Shown here piece by piece: positions 8,169-17,033 of a stretch of DNA of 41,188 bases. Below the pieces are notes generated by a model. That model searched no databases and was not told where the DNA came from. It saw only the letters and a program-made list of their open reading frames with translations. The position numbers and the translations under genes were made by a program. Source of the stretch: Streptomyces sp. SolWspMP-5a-2 (GTDB lineage: Bacteria > Actinomycetota > Actinomycetes > Streptomycetales > Streptomycetaceae). The stretch is taken from positions 1-41,188 of the forward strand of contig NZ_FMCI01000162.1 of NCBI RefSeq assembly GCF_900091845.1, written 5' to 3'. Every line of letters starts with the position of its first letter. Positions within the stretch are counted from its first letter, which is position 1.

Positions 8169-11100
8169 GTGAGCAAGTTCGTGCGCCCCGCCCCCGAGGG
8201 CGCTGACCCGTTCGGGACGGCCCGCCTGCGGCGTGGCGTGCTCGACGCCTGGGCCACCAGCCCCGCCCGTTTCCGCGAGGACTCCAACGCCGAGGAGGAC
8301 CTCGCCCTGGGCGGCTACCGCGACCGCCTCGTCGTCGAGCTGGCCCAGAACGCCGCCGACGCCGCCGCCCGCGCCGCGGTGCCGGGCCGCCTGCGTCTCA
8401 CCCTCCGCGACGGCGTCCTGGTGGCCGCCAACACGGGCGCCCCGCTGGACGCGGCGGGCGTCGAGTCGCTCTCGACCCTCCGCGCCTCCGCCAAGCGCGA
8501 CACCGCCGAGGGCGCTGTCGGCCGCTTCGGCGTCGGCTTCGCGGCCGTCCTCGCGGTGACCGACGAACCCGCGGTGGTCGGCCGCCACGGGGGCGTCCGC
8601 TGGTCCCTGGCGGAGGCCCGCGAGCTGGCCGCCGAGACCGCCCGCCACAGCCCCGGCCTCGGCGACGAGGTCCGCCGCCGGGACGGTCATCTCCCGTTGC
8701 TGCGGCTGCCGTTCGCCGCGCAGGGCACCGCCCCCGACCCGTACGACACCGCCGTCATCCTGCCGCTGCGCGACCCCGCGGCGGCGGACCTCGCGGCCCG
8801 GCTCCTGGACGCGGTCGACGACGCCCTCCTGCTGGCGCTGCCCGGCCTCGCGGAGGTGGTGATCGAGACCCAGGACGGCGAACGCACCCTGCGCAGAACG
8901 GCTCCCGGCCCCGCCGAGGACGCCGTCACCGTCATCGAGGACTCCCGGCACGGCACCACCCGCTGGCGCACCCTCTCCGCGCAGGGCGCCCTCACCGCCG
9001 ACCTGCTCGCCGACCGCCCGCTGGAGGAGCGCCTGCGCCCCCGGTGGTCGCTGACCTGGGCGGTCCCGACGGCCCCCGACGGCGCCCCGGCCCGCCCCCG
9101 CACCAGCCCCGTCGTGCACGCCCCCACCCCGAGCGACGAGCCGCTCGGCCTCCCGGCGCTGCTCATCGGCTCGTTCCCGCTGGACACCACCCGCCGCCAC
9201 ACCGCGCCCGGCCCGCTGACCGACTTCCTGGTGGGCCGCGCGGCCGAGGCGTACACGGAACTCCTCGCCGCCTGGCACCCGGTGACGACGGCGGCCGTCG
9301 ACCTGGTGCCGGGACCGCTCGGCCAGGGCGGCCTGGACGGAGCCCTGCGCCAGGCGGTGCTCGACCTGCTGCCGCGCACCGCGTTCCTGCCCCCGGCGGC
9401 GGACGCCGGGGAGAGCGCCGACGACGACGGTCTCCCGCGGGCGCTGCGCCCCACGGACGCCGAGATCGTCGAGGGCGCGGGCGCCGACACCGTGCGGGTC
9501 CTCGCCGAGGTGCTGCCGACCCTGCTGCCCGCGGGGCTCGAACGCAGGCCGGAGCTGCGGGCGCTGGGCGTGGCGCGGCTGTCGCTCGCGGACGCGGTGG
9601 ACCGCCTCGCCGGTCTGGAGAAGGACCCGGACTGGTGGTGGCGCCTGTACGAGAGCCTGGCCGGGGTGGACCCGGACCGTCTCTCCGGGCTGCCGGTGCC
9701 GCTCGCGGACGGCAGGACGACGATCGGCCCCCGCCAGGTCCTGCTGCCCGCCCCGCAGGAGGCGACGGCCGACCCCGAGGCGCTGGCCAGGCTGGGCCTG
9801 AAGGTCGCCCACCCGGACGCGGCCCACCCGCTCCTGGAGAAGCTGGGCGCGCTGCCCGCGACCCCGCGCGCGGTGCTGACCACGCCCCAGGTGCGGGCCG
9901 CGGTCGCCGCCTCCCTGGACGACGACGGCGGCCTCGACTGGGAGCGGGACGCCCCGGACGCGGACGAACTGGCCGAGACGGTCCTGACGTTGGCGCGGGA
10001 CGCGGCCCTCGAACCGGGCGACGAGCCGTGGCTGGGCGCGCTGGCGCTGCGGGACGAGGACGGCGAGCTGGCGCCCGCGGGTGAACTGGTCTTCCCGGGG
10101 AGCCCGTTCGCGCGGGTGATCCGGGAGGGTGAACTCGCCGCCGTGGAACAGGCGCTGGCGGACCGGTGGGGCGAACAGCCGCTGGCGGCCTGCGGGGTCC
10201 TCGCCGCCTTCGCCCTGGTCCGGGCCGCCGACGTGGTCCTCGACCCGGACGAACTCGACCCCCGCGAGGGCGACTTCGCGGAGCCGGACGACGCGGGCCT
10301 GCTGGACGCCGTCGACGTGTGGAGCGAGGACGTCCTGGACCGGTTCCCGCAGTCCCCGGTGCCGCCGGTGGCGACCGAGCTGGTGGCGGTGCGCGACCTG
10401 GACCTGGTGGACGAGGAGAACTGGCCGCAGGCGCTGGCGATGCTGGCCCGCCCGCCGTTCCGCGACGCCCTCACCCAGCCGGTGCGGGTCCTGCTGCCCG
10501 ACGGCACCCACGAGACGGTGCGCTCGTACACGGCGTGGTGGCTGCGGGGCAATCCGGTCCTCGACGGCCGCCGCCCGGCGGGCCTGCTGGCGGCGGGCGG
10601 CGACCCGCTGCTGCGGGGCCTGTACGACGAGGCGGACGCGACCGGCTTCGACGACGAGCAGGTGCTGCGCGCCCTGGGGGTGCGCACCTCGGTGGCGGCC
10701 CTGCTGGACGAGCCGGGCGGCGCGGCGGAGCTGCTCGACCGGCTCGCCGACCGGGACCGCACCGTCACCTCCGCGCAACTGCACGCCCTGTACGGCGCGC
10801 TGGCCGATCTGGACCCCGAGCAGGTGACGCTCCCCGACGAGCTGCGGGCGGTCGTGGACGGCCGCGTCGAGGTGGTGGACGCGACGGAGGCGATGGTCGT
10901 CGACTCGCCCGACCTGCTGCCGTTCACGGCGGGTGTCCCGCTGCTGCCGGTGCGCCCGGCGCGGGCGGCCGAGCTGGCGGAGCTGTTCCAGGTGCGCAGG
11001 CTCAGCGAGTCGGTGACGGCGGAGGTGGACTCCGAGGGCACCGAGCACGAGGTGCCGGACGCGGTGCGGGTCCTGCTGGGCCACGGCACCCCGGCCGGGT

Positions 11101-11309
11101 ACGTCGAGCACGAGGAACTGGTCGTCGACGGCACCGAGTTGGACTGGCGTCTCACCAGGGACGGCGTCCTGCACGCGGCCACCCTGGAGGGCGTGGCGGC
11201 GGGCCTGGCGTGGGCGACCGGCCAGTGGCCGCGCCGCTTCGAGGTGGCGGCGCTGCTGGAGGACCCGTCGCGGACGGGCGAGCTGGCCCGCGACCGCTGG
11301 TTCGACTGA
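8169..11309 (+). CDS. Sacsin/Hsp90-like GHKL ATPase
   Basis: The 1046-residue protein opens with a GHKL (Bergerat) ATP-binding domain. The N-box is ELAQNAADAA near residues 57-66, with the Mg-binding Asn at 61. A G1-like NTGAPLD stretch lies near residue 92, and the G2 lid motif GRFGVGF near residue 118. This layout matches the sacsin N-terminal/Hsp90-like family, often annotated in Streptomyces as a molecular chaperone. The remaining about 850 residues are acidic, leucine-rich and without a motif I know. It probably binds and hydrolyses ATP; clients are unknown. The GTG has ACGAGGAG upstream. The frame is open back to 7860, but that extension is low-complexity sequence from the gap. Confidence 0.88.
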   Translation: MSKFVRPAPEGADPFGTARLRRGVLDAWATSPARFREDSNAEEDLALGGYRDRLVVELAQNAADAAARAAVPGRLRLTLRDGVLVAANTGAPLDAAGVESLSTLRASAKRDTAEGAVGRFGVGFAAVLAVTDEPAVVGRHGGVRWSLAEARELAAETARHSPGLGDEVRRRDGHLPLLRLPFAAQGTAPDPYDTAVILPLRDPAAADLAARLLDAVDDALLLALPGLAEVVIETQDGERTLRRTAPGPAEDAVTVIEDSRHGTTRWRTLSAQGALTADLLADRPLEERLRPRWSLTWAVPTAPDGAPARPRTSPVVHAPTPSDEPLGLPALLIGSFPLDTTRRHTAPGPLTDFLVGRAAEAYTELLAAWHPVTTAAVDLVPGPLGQGGLDGALRQAVLDLLPRTAFLPPAADAGESADDDGLPRALRPTDAEIVEGAGADTVRVLAEVLPTLLPAGLERRPELRALGVARLSLADAVDRLAGLEKDPDWWWRLYESLAGVDPDRLSGLPVPLADGRTTIGPRQVLLPAPQEATADPEALARLGLKVAHPDAAHPLLEKLGALPATPRAVLTTPQVRAAVAASLDDDGGLDWERDAPDADELAETVLTLARDAALEPGDEPWLGALALRDEDGELAPAGELVFPGSPFARVIREGELAAVEQALADRWGEQPLAACGVLAAFALVRAADVVLDPDELDPREGDFAEPDDAGLLDAVDVWSEDVLDRFPQSPVPPVATELVAVRDLDLVDEENWPQALAMLARPPFRDALTQPVRVLLPDGTHETVRSYTAWWLRGNPVLDGRRPAGLLAAGGDPLLRGLYDEADATGFDDEQVLRALGVRTSVAALLDEPGGAAELLDRLADRDRTVTSAQLHALYGALADLDPEQVTLPDELRAVVDGRVEVVDATEAMVVDSPDLLPFTAGVPLLPVRPARAAELAELFQVRRLSESVTAEVDSEGTEHEVPDAVRVLLGHGTPAGYVEHEELVVDGTELDWRLTRDGVLHAATLEGVAAGLAWATGQWPRRFEVAALLEDPSRTGELARDRWFD

Positions 11310-11495
11310 GACGGCGGGCCGTTCCCCCTCGGCCCGGAAAGGTCACACAGAATCCCCACCACTCGTACAACCATTCGTCACACTCGCGTATCTGATCATC
11401 CGAGCCGTCCGGCTCACTGATGTCAGTCGGGTCCCGGTGATGCGACGCGCCGTTGGGGGACGACGAGCGCCGGGACCCTCTACGTGGGGAAGCAC

Positions 11496-12275
11496 ATGCG
11501 TATTCGCGCCACCGTGGCGGCCGTCTCCGGCGCCCTCGCCCTGTCGGCCCTCGCCGTTCCGGCCGCGCACGCGGACGAGGCCGAGGGCGACACGGCCATC
11601 TCGAACGTCGTCGTGAACGGCGGCAAGGCGGTCGTCGTCGGGGCGACCGCCAAGAAGTCCGTCACGGTCACCTTCACCGTCAAGGACGCCGCGGGCGTCG
11701 GCTGGGCGCAGGCGATCCTGTACCACGGTGCGACGATCGACTCGTCCGACACCGGCGCGCTGGCCAACGGCCGCGACGGGCGGGCGACCTGCACCACCGT
11801 CAACGCCACCACCAAGAACTGCACGTCGACCTTCGACCTGGCGCCGGGCCTCAACCTGATCAACAGCTCGGCGGGCGGCTGGAAGGTCTGGGCGATCGCC
11901 ACCGGCAAGGACGACGACTACGTCCTGAAGGAGTCCGCGAAGTCCTTCACCGTGCAGCGCGCCTCCAAGCTGACGGTGGACGCCACGCCGGAGCCGGTGA
12001 AGAAGGGCAGGACGATCACCGTCACCGGCAAGCTGAGCCGCGCCAACTGGGAGACCGGCAAGTACGCCGGGTACACCGCGCAGCCGGTCAAGCTGCAGTT
12101 CCGCAAGAAGTCCGCCACCTCGTACACCACGCTGAAGACGGTGAAGACCAACGGGACGGGCGCCCTGAAGACCACGACGACGGCGACCGTCGACGGCTAC
12201 TACCGGTACTCCTTCGCGGGCACCTCGACCACCCCCGCCGTCAGCGCCGCGGGTGACTACGTCGACGTCAAGTAG
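11496..12275 (+). CDS. Secreted protein with signal peptide
   Basis: The 259-residue product starts with a Sec-type signal peptide: MRIRA, a hydrophobic core, then PAAHA just before the mature start near residue 27. The mature part is rich in Thr, Lys and Gly and seems to contain two beta-sandwich-like repeats, about residues 30-145 and 150-255. The second reads like an Ig-like or bacterial surface domain (RASKLTVDATPEPVKKGRTI). Two cysteines near residues 94 and 103 may pair. No catalytic motif is visible. The ATG at 11496 is 5 bases after GGGGA; the GTG at 11484 would add four residues and overlap that site. It ends 6 bases from the convergent ctpE-like stop. Confidence 0.82.
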   Translation: MRIRATVAAVSGALALSALAVPAAHADEAEGDTAISNVVVNGGKAVVVGATAKKSVTVTFTVKDAAGVGWAQAILYHGATIDSSDTGALANGRDGRATCTTVNATTKNCTSTFDLAPGLNLINSSAGGWKVWAIATGKDDDYVLKESAKSFTVQRASKLTVDATPEPVKKGRTITVTGKLSRANWETGKYAGYTAQPVKLQFRKKSATSYTTLKTVKTNGTGALKTTTTATVDGYYRYSFAGTSTTPAVSAAGDYVDVK

Positions 12276-12277
12276 CC

Positions 12278-12289
12278 CCGTCTAGACGG
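12278..12289. terminator. Palindrome between convergent stops (weak)
   Basis: CCGTCTAGACGG is a perfect 12-bp palindrome lying between, and partly over, the stops of the secreted-protein gene (12275) and the ctpE-like gene (12282). It has no loop and no T-run, so it would be a poor hairpin; a role in ending both transcripts is only a guess. Confidence 0.3.
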
Positions 12290-14675
12290 CGAAGCGGCGG
12301 TCGACCCATCTCCACAGCACCTCCAGGACGACCGCCGCCACCGCCGCGATGCCGACCGCGAGCCACGGCATCGTCACGCCCACCAGCTTCAGCGCGAAGA
12401 AGTGCTGGAGCGAGGGCACGATCAGGACGAAGACGAAGGCCAGGCCCATCGACGCGACCAGCGCCACCCGCCACCAGGTGTAGGGGCGGGCGATGATGGC
12501 CAGCACCCACATCGAGATCAGGAACAGGGTGAGGGTCGCGGCGCTGGTCTCGGCGCCCAGCGAGTCGGCGCCCGTGTAATGGTGACGGGCAATCAGATAC
12601 GTGACGAAGGTCGCCACCCCGGCCACCACCCCGCCCGGGATCGAGTACCGCATCACCCGCTTCACGAAGTGGGGTTTCGCCCGCTCCCTGTTGGGCGCGA
12701 GGGCGAGGAAGAACGCCGGGACGCCGATGGTCAGGGTGGACAGCAGCGTCAGATGGCGGGGCAGGAACGGGTACTCGACCTGCCAGCAGACCACCAGGAT
12801 CGCCAGCAGCACCGAGTAGACCGTCTTCACCAGGAACAGCGTCGCGACCCGGGTGATGTTGCCGATCACCCGGCGGCCCTCCGCCACCACCGAGGGCAGG
12901 GCGGCGAAGCTGTTGTCCAGCAGCACGATCTGCGCGACCGCCCGGGTGGCCTCCGAACCGGAGCCCATCGAGACGCCGATGTCGGCGTCCTTGAGGGCGA
13001 GGACGTCGTTCACGCCGTCGCCGGTCATCGCGACCGTGTGCCCGCGCGACTGGAGGGCGCCCACCATGTCCCGCTTCTGCTGCGGGGTGACCCGCCCGAA
13101 GACCGTGCCCTCGTCCAGCGCCGCCGCCATCTCCCGCCGCTCGGCGGGCAGGTGCCGGGCGTCGACCGTCGCCCCGCTGAGCCCGAGCTTCCCGGCGACC
13201 GCGCCCACCGACACCGCGTTGTCCCCGGAGATGACCTTCGCGCGCACGTCCTGCTCGGCGAAGTAGCGCAGGGTGTCCGCCGCGTCGGGCCGCAGCCGCT
13301 GCTCCAGCACGACCAGCGCGGTGGGCCGGACGTCCCGGGCGACCTCGGCGTCGTCGAGTTCGCGCTCGGCCCGCGCCAGCAGCAGCACCCGCAGGCCCTG
13401 TTCGTTGAGGCGCCCGGTCTCGGCGAGCGCCGGGTCGTCCTCGGCGAGCAGCACGTCCGGCGCCCCCAGCAGCCAGGTGCTGGAGTCGCCGTCGCTCTCG
13501 CTGAACCCGGCGCCGCTGTACTTGCGGGCGGAGGAGAACGGCAGCGACTCGACGCAGCGCCAGCCGCGCGGGGCGGGGTAGGCGTCGACGACGGCCTTCA
13601 GGGACGCGTTCGGCCGCGGGTCCGACTCGCCCAGCGCGCCCAGCACCGCGCGCACGTACCCCTCGTCGGCACCGCCGAGCAGGCGCAGTGCGGTGACGTC
13701 CATGCCGCCCTCGGTGAGGGTGCCGGTCTTGTCCAGGCAGACGGTGTCGATGCGCGCCAGCCCCTCGATCGCGGGGAGTTCCTGCACCAGGCACTGCTTG
13801 CGGCCGAGCCGGATCACGCCGATCGCGAAGGCGACCGAGGTGAGCAGCACCAGCCCCTCCGGCACCATCGGCACGATCCCGCCGACGGTCCGCGCCACCG
13901 AGTCCTTGAACGCGTGCTGCTTGACGACGAGTTGGCTGATGACGAGCCCGATCGCGGTCGGGATCATCATCCACGTCACGTACTTGAGGATGGTGGAGAT
14001 GCCGGTGCGCAGTTCGGAGTGGACGAGGGTGAAGCGCGAGGCCTCCTCGGCGAGTTGGGCCGCGTAGGCCGCGCGGCCGACCTTCGTCGCCCGGAACGCG
14101 CCGCCGCCCGCCACCACGAAGCTGCCGGACATGACCGGGTCGCCGGGCCGTTTGACCACCGGGTCGGCCTCGCCGGTGAGGAGGGACTCGTCGATCTCCA
14201 GGCCGTCCGCCTCGACGCACACCCCGTCGACGACGGCCTTGTCGCCGGGGCCGATCTCGATGACGTCGTCGAGGACGATCGCGGAGGTGCTGACCGCGGT
14301 GGCGGCGCCGTCCCGGCGTACCGTCGGCTTCGACTCGCCGATCACGGCGAGGGAGTCGAGGGTCTTCTTGGCCCGCCACTCCTGGACGATGCCGATGCCG
14401 GTGTTGGCGAGGATGACGTAGCCGAACAGGCTGTCCTGGAACGGCGCGACGAACAGCATGATCAGCCAGAGCACGCCGATGATCGCGTTGAACCGGGTCA
14501 GGACGTTGGCCCGCACGATCTCGGCCAGCGACCGGCTCGACCGCACCGGCACGTCGTTGACCTGCCCGCGGGCGGTCCGCTCGGCGACCTCGGCGGTGCT
14601 GAGGCCGTGCACCGAGACCGGCAGGGCCACGGGGTGCACCGGGTCGAGTTCGGCGCCCGCGTCGATGTCCGTCAT
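12282..14675 (-). CDS. ctpE: CtpE-like P-type cation ATPase
   Basis: The 797-residue P-type ATPase has an N-terminal cation-ATPase segment, an actuator domain with LLTGEAD near residue 165, a PEGLV motif in the segment before phosphorylation, and the phosphorylation motif DKTGTLT with Asp315. A nucleotide-binding domain follows with KYSGAGF near residue 390, then MTGDGVNDVLALKDADIG near residue 555. A C-terminal bundle of membrane helices completes it. It lacks the N-terminal metal-binding CxxC domain of heavy-metal ATPases. By memory it is closest to mycobacterial CtpE, linked to calcium uptake. That transport assignment is from the family, not from this sequence. It is divergent from no close partner; the DUF2530 gene lies 121 bases upstream on the same strand. 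Confidence 0.92.
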   Translation of the reverse strand: MTDIDAGAELDPVHPVALPVSVHGLSTAEVAERTARGQVNDVPVRSSRSLAEIVRANVLTRFNAIIGVLWLIMLFVAPFQDSLFGYVILANTGIGIVQEWRAKKTLDSLAVIGESKPTVRRDGAATAVSTSAIVLDDVIEIGPGDKAVVDGVCVEADGLEIDESLLTGEADPVVKRPGDPVMSGSFVVAGGGAFRATKVGRAAYAAQLAEEASRFTLVHSELRTGISTILKYVTWMMIPTAIGLVISQLVVKQHAFKDSVARTVGGIVPMVPEGLVLLTSVAFAIGVIRLGRKQCLVQELPAIEGLARIDTVCLDKTGTLTEGGMDVTALRLLGGADEGYVRAVLGALGESDPRPNASLKAVVDAYPAPRGWRCVESLPFSSARKYSGAGFSESDGDSSTWLLGAPDVLLAEDDPALAETGRLNEQGLRVLLLARAERELDDAEVARDVRPTALVVLEQRLRPDAADTLRYFAEQDVRAKVISGDNAVSVGAVAGKLGLSGATVDARHLPAERREMAAALDEGTVFGRVTPQQKRDMVGALQSRGHTVAMTGDGVNDVLALKDADIGVSMGSGSEATRAVAQIVLLDNSFAALPSVVAEGRRVIGNITRVATLFLVKTVYSVLLAILVVCWQVEYPFLPRHLTLLSTLTIGVPAFFLALAPNRERAKPHFVKRVMRYSIPGGVVAGVATFVTYLIARHHYTGADSLGAETSAATLTLFLISMWVLAIIARPYTWWRVALVASMGLAFVFVLIVPSLQHFFALKLVGVTMPWLAVGIAAVAAVVLEVLWRWVDRRFAV

Positions 14676-14796
14676 GCGTCCGACGGTACGTGCGCTCGCC
14701 CGGCTTCACCCGCCGAGCGGGCCGAAGATCCGTCCAGAGGACGAGGGGCCGGACGGGGGAGTGATGCCCTGGTTGTAGGGGATGCGCGCCGCCCGC

Positions 14797-15066
14797 TCAG
14801 TCGGTGGCGGCCGGCCCCTCGGCCGCGGCGGCGCGCTTGAGGGCGGCGTCCCGGCCGCGCACGTACCAGATCCCGATCAGGCCGAGCCCGGCCCCGGCCA
14901 GGCAGGTCCACACCCACCAGGTGTGGCCGTGGTCGGCGAACCAGCCGTAGAAGGGGAGCTGCACCAGGAAGAGGACGAACCAGAGGAGGGTGCCGCCGAT
15001 GATGGTGGCGACCACGGGCCCCTCCAGGGGCTCCGGCGCCTCGTGCGTTGGGGTCCACTTCGCCAT
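14797..15066 (-). CDS. DUF2530 family membrane protein
   Basis: An 89-residue protein with two hydrophobic helices, near residues 19-40 and 50-68, and a basic/Ala-rich C-terminal tail. I recognise the PLEGPVVATIIGGTLLWF-like region as DUF2530, an actinobacterial membrane family of unknown function. TAAGCT lies 6 bases before the ATG with no Shine-Dalgarno sequence, so it is probably translated from a leaderless mRNA. It is divergent from the NCS2 permease gene, sharing about 150 bases of upstream DNA. Confidence 0.85.
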   Translation of the reverse strand: MAKWTPTHEAPEPLEGPVVATIIGGTLLWFVLFLVQLPFYGWFADHGHTWWVWTCLAGAGLGLIGIWYVRGRDAALKRAAAAEGPAATD

Positions 15067-15150
15067 GGGGACAGCTTACGAGGCGCCGCCGCGGGAACGG
15101 TCGGCGGACGCGGTCGCGTCCGGTGGCTGGTGTCTACGCGCGGAGATAGC

Positions 15151-15179
15151 GTTTACAGGATTCATATGTTCATACTGAA
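15151..15179 (+). promoter_or_regulatory. Candidate operator upstream of purine permease
   Basis: This AT-rich island in GC-rich DNA contains TTTACA (15152-15157, -35-like) and the inverted repeat TTCA-TATG-TT-CATA-C-TGAA (15161-15179), whose arms match except for a single bulged base. It sits 40-60 bases before the permease start, where an operator or promoter would lie. The regulator is unknown. Confidence 0.4.
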
Positions 15180-15218
15180 ACCGTTTCCTTCTGTCCACTT
15201 CTGCTCGTAGGAACCTCC

Positions 15219-16670
15219 ATGTCCACCTCGGCCCCTGCCCAGGTCCCCACCCCCGAGCAGCCGGGGTCACGGCCCGCGTACGGCGCGCTCGACCGCTACT
15301 TCAAGATCTCCGAGCGGGGCAGCACGCTCCCGCGTGAGATCCGCGGCGGCTTCGCCACCTTCTTCGCGATGGCCTACATCATCGTGCTGAACCCGATCAT
15401 CCTCGGCAGCGCGAAGGACATGTACGGGCATCACCTCGACAACGGCCAGCTCGTGACGGCGACGGCGGTGACCGCCGCGTTCACCACGCTCCTGATGGGC
15501 GTCATCGGCAACGTCCCGATCGCGCTGGCGGCCGGACTCGGCGTCAACTCGGTCGTCGCGCTCCAGCTCGCGCCCCGGATGACCTGGCCCGACGCCATGG
15601 GCATGGTGGTCCTCGCGGGCTTCGTCGTGATGCTGCTGGTCGCCACCGGGCTGCGCGAGCGGGTCATGAGCGCCGTCCCGTACGGCCTGCGCAAGGCCAT
15701 CGCCATCGGTATCGGCCTGTTCATCATGCTGATCGGGCTGGTCGACTCCGGCTTCGTCTCCCGCATCCCGGACGTCGCCCAGACCACCGTCCCGCTCCAG
15801 CTCGGCGGCGACGGTCACCTGAACGGGTGGCCGGTGCTGGTCTTCATCCTCGGCTCGCTGCTGACCCTGGCGCTGATCGTGCGCAAGGTGCCGGGCGCGA
15901 TCCTGATCTCGATCGTCGCCATGACGGTCCTCGCGGTGATCATCGACGCCGTCGCCAAGGTCCCCTCCTGGGGCCTGACCACCCCGAAGTGGCCCGGCAA
16001 CCCGGTCGCCACCCCGGACTTCGGCCTGATCGGGAAGTTCAGCCTCTTCGGCGGCTTCGAGAAGGTCGGCGTCCTCACCGGCATCCTGTTCGTCTTCACC
16101 GTCCTGCTGTCGTGCTTCTTCGACGCGATGGGCACGATCATGGGCGTCTCCGACGAGGCGAAGCTGACCGACGCCGAGGGCCAGATGCCCGGCATCAACA
16201 AGGTCCTGTTCGTCGACGGCATCGCGGTCGCGGCCGGCGGCGCCAGCTCCTCCTCCGCCACCACCTGCTTCGTGGAGTCCACGGCCGGGGTCGGCGAGGG
16301 CGCGCGGACCGGCTTCGCGAACGTCGTCACCGGCGCCCTCTTCGCCGTCGCGCTGTTCCTGACGCCCGTCGCCACGATGGTCCCCTCGCAGGCGGCCACC
16401 CCGGCGCTGCTCGCGGTCGGCTTCCTGATCCTGGCCGGATCGATCAGGGAGATCGACTGGGCGGACGCCACCATCGCCGTCCCCGCCTTCGTGACGATGG
16501 TGATGATGCCCTTCACCTACTCCATCACCAACGGCATCGGCATGGGCTTCATCACCTTCGTGGTCCTGCGCCTGGCGGCGGGGCGCGCCAAGGAGGTCCC
16601 GGTGGCGATGTACGCGGTCTCGGCGGTCTTCGCGTTCTACTACCTGATGCCGGCCCTGGGTCTCACCTGA
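15219..16670 (+). CDS. NCS2-family purine permease (AzgA-like)
   Basis: This 483-residue membrane protein has 12-14 hydrophobic segments. The N-terminal signature is YFKISERGSTLPREIRGGFATFFAMAYI, typical of AzgA-type hypoxanthine/guanine/adenine transporters. The glycine-rich ALAAGLGVNSVV stretch near residue 105 is followed by a conserved DAMGTIMGVSDEA segment near residue 305 and a GASSSSATTCFVESTAGVGEGART-type segment near residue 345, both matching the substrate-binding helices of the family. It would use the proton gradient to import purine bases. AGGAACC precedes the ATG by 5 bases. The terminator stem starts within its last codons. Substrate specificity is inferred from the family. Confidence 0.92.
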   Translation: MSTSAPAQVPTPEQPGSRPAYGALDRYFKISERGSTLPREIRGGFATFFAMAYIIVLNPIILGSAKDMYGHHLDNGQLVTATAVTAAFTTLLMGVIGNVPIALAAGLGVNSVVALQLAPRMTWPDAMGMVVLAGFVVMLLVATGLRERVMSAVPYGLRKAIAIGIGLFIMLIGLVDSGFVSRIPDVAQTTVPLQLGGDGHLNGWPVLVFILGSLLTLALIVRKVPGAILISIVAMTVLAVIIDAVAKVPSWGLTTPKWPGNPVATPDFGLIGKFSLFGGFEKVGVLTGILFVFTVLLSCFFDAMGTIMGVSDEAKLTDAEGQMPGINKVLFVDGIAVAAGGASSSSATTCFVESTAGVGEGARTGFANVVTGALFAVALFLTPVATMVPSQAATPALLAVGFLILAGSIREIDWADATIAVPAFVTMVMMPFTYSITNGIGMGFITFVVLRLAAGRAKEVPVAMYAVSAVFAFYYLMPALGLT

Positions 16671-16699
16671 CCCGACCGGTGCCCGGCCGGGTCAGGTGA
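16663..16699. terminator. Bidirectional terminator
   Basis: The arms TCACCTGACCCG (16663-16674) and CGGGTCAGGTGA (16688-16699) are perfectly complementary over 12 bp with a 13-base loop. They cover the stop codon of the permease on one strand and of the ribbon-helix-helix gene on the other, so the hairpin can end both convergent transcripts. Confidence 0.8.
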
Positions 16700-16883
16700 T
16701 CCGGTCGGCCCCGTAGAACCTGTCCGTCTCCTCGACGGCGGTGTGGAACCGCTCGTCGAAGTCGTCCCGAATGAGCGTCCGGATCACGTAGTCCTGGACG
16801 CTCATTCCCCTTTTGGCCGCATGGTCCCGGAGCCGGTCGAGCAGCTCCCCGTCGATCCGCAGGCTGAGCACGCTGGTCCCCAT
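16692..16883 (-). CDS. Ribbon-helix-helix (CopG-like) protein
   Basis: A 63-residue protein. Residues 4-10 (VLSLRID) form the predicted DNA-contacting strand, followed by two helices, LLDRLRDHAAKRG and SVQDYVIRTLIRDDF. This is the MetJ/Arc ribbon-helix-helix pattern of dimeric DNA-binding proteins and of many antitoxins. An acidic C-terminal tail follows. I chose the ATG at 16883 because AACCCT lies 7 bases upstream; the ATG at 16889 is an alternative that would add two residues. No toxin gene is adjacent, so an antitoxin role is not supported; a small regulator is more likely. Its target is unknown. Confidence 0.78.
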   Translation of the reverse strand: MGTSVLSLRIDGELLDRLRDHAAKRGMSVQDYVIRTLIRDDFDERFHTAVEETDRFYGADRIT

Positions 16884-17007
16884 GTACATGAGGGTTGCCG
16901 GACGGGCGCGGGCCGCGGGTCGGTTTCCGGAACCGGCTCACTCGTACGGGTGACGAAAGGATTCAGTGGCCGGAGTCACGGGAACGCCTGTGCGTTCCCG
17001 CTGGTAC

Positions 17008-17033
17008 TTAGCGAGAGTAATGAGTTACGCTAA
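17008..17033 (+). promoter_or_regulatory. Candidate MarR operator
   Basis: TTAGCG (17008-17013) and CGCTAA (17028-17033) form a perfect 6-bp inverted repeat with a 14-base spacer, over the start of the marR gene. Position and symmetry suit autoregulation by the MarR dimer, which would also control the downstream MFS gene. Confidence 0.5.

Noticed and set aside
6351..11174. A 1607-codon open frame on the minus strand
   Set aside because: It is the GC-rich antisense shadow of the DUF3027 and GHKL ATPase genes; its translation is Arg/Gly/Gln-rich, has no recognisable domains, and no ribosome site.
12402..14840. An 812-codon plus-strand frame opposite the P-type ATPase
   Set aside because: The minus-strand frame has all ATPase motifs (TGE, DKTGT, GDGVND); the plus-strand translation is low-complexity His/Arg/Gly.
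16692..16883. Ribbon-helix-helix gene as the antitoxin of a toxin-antitoxin pair
   Set aside because: No toxin-like gene lies next to it; neighbours are a permease (convergent) and marR (divergent).
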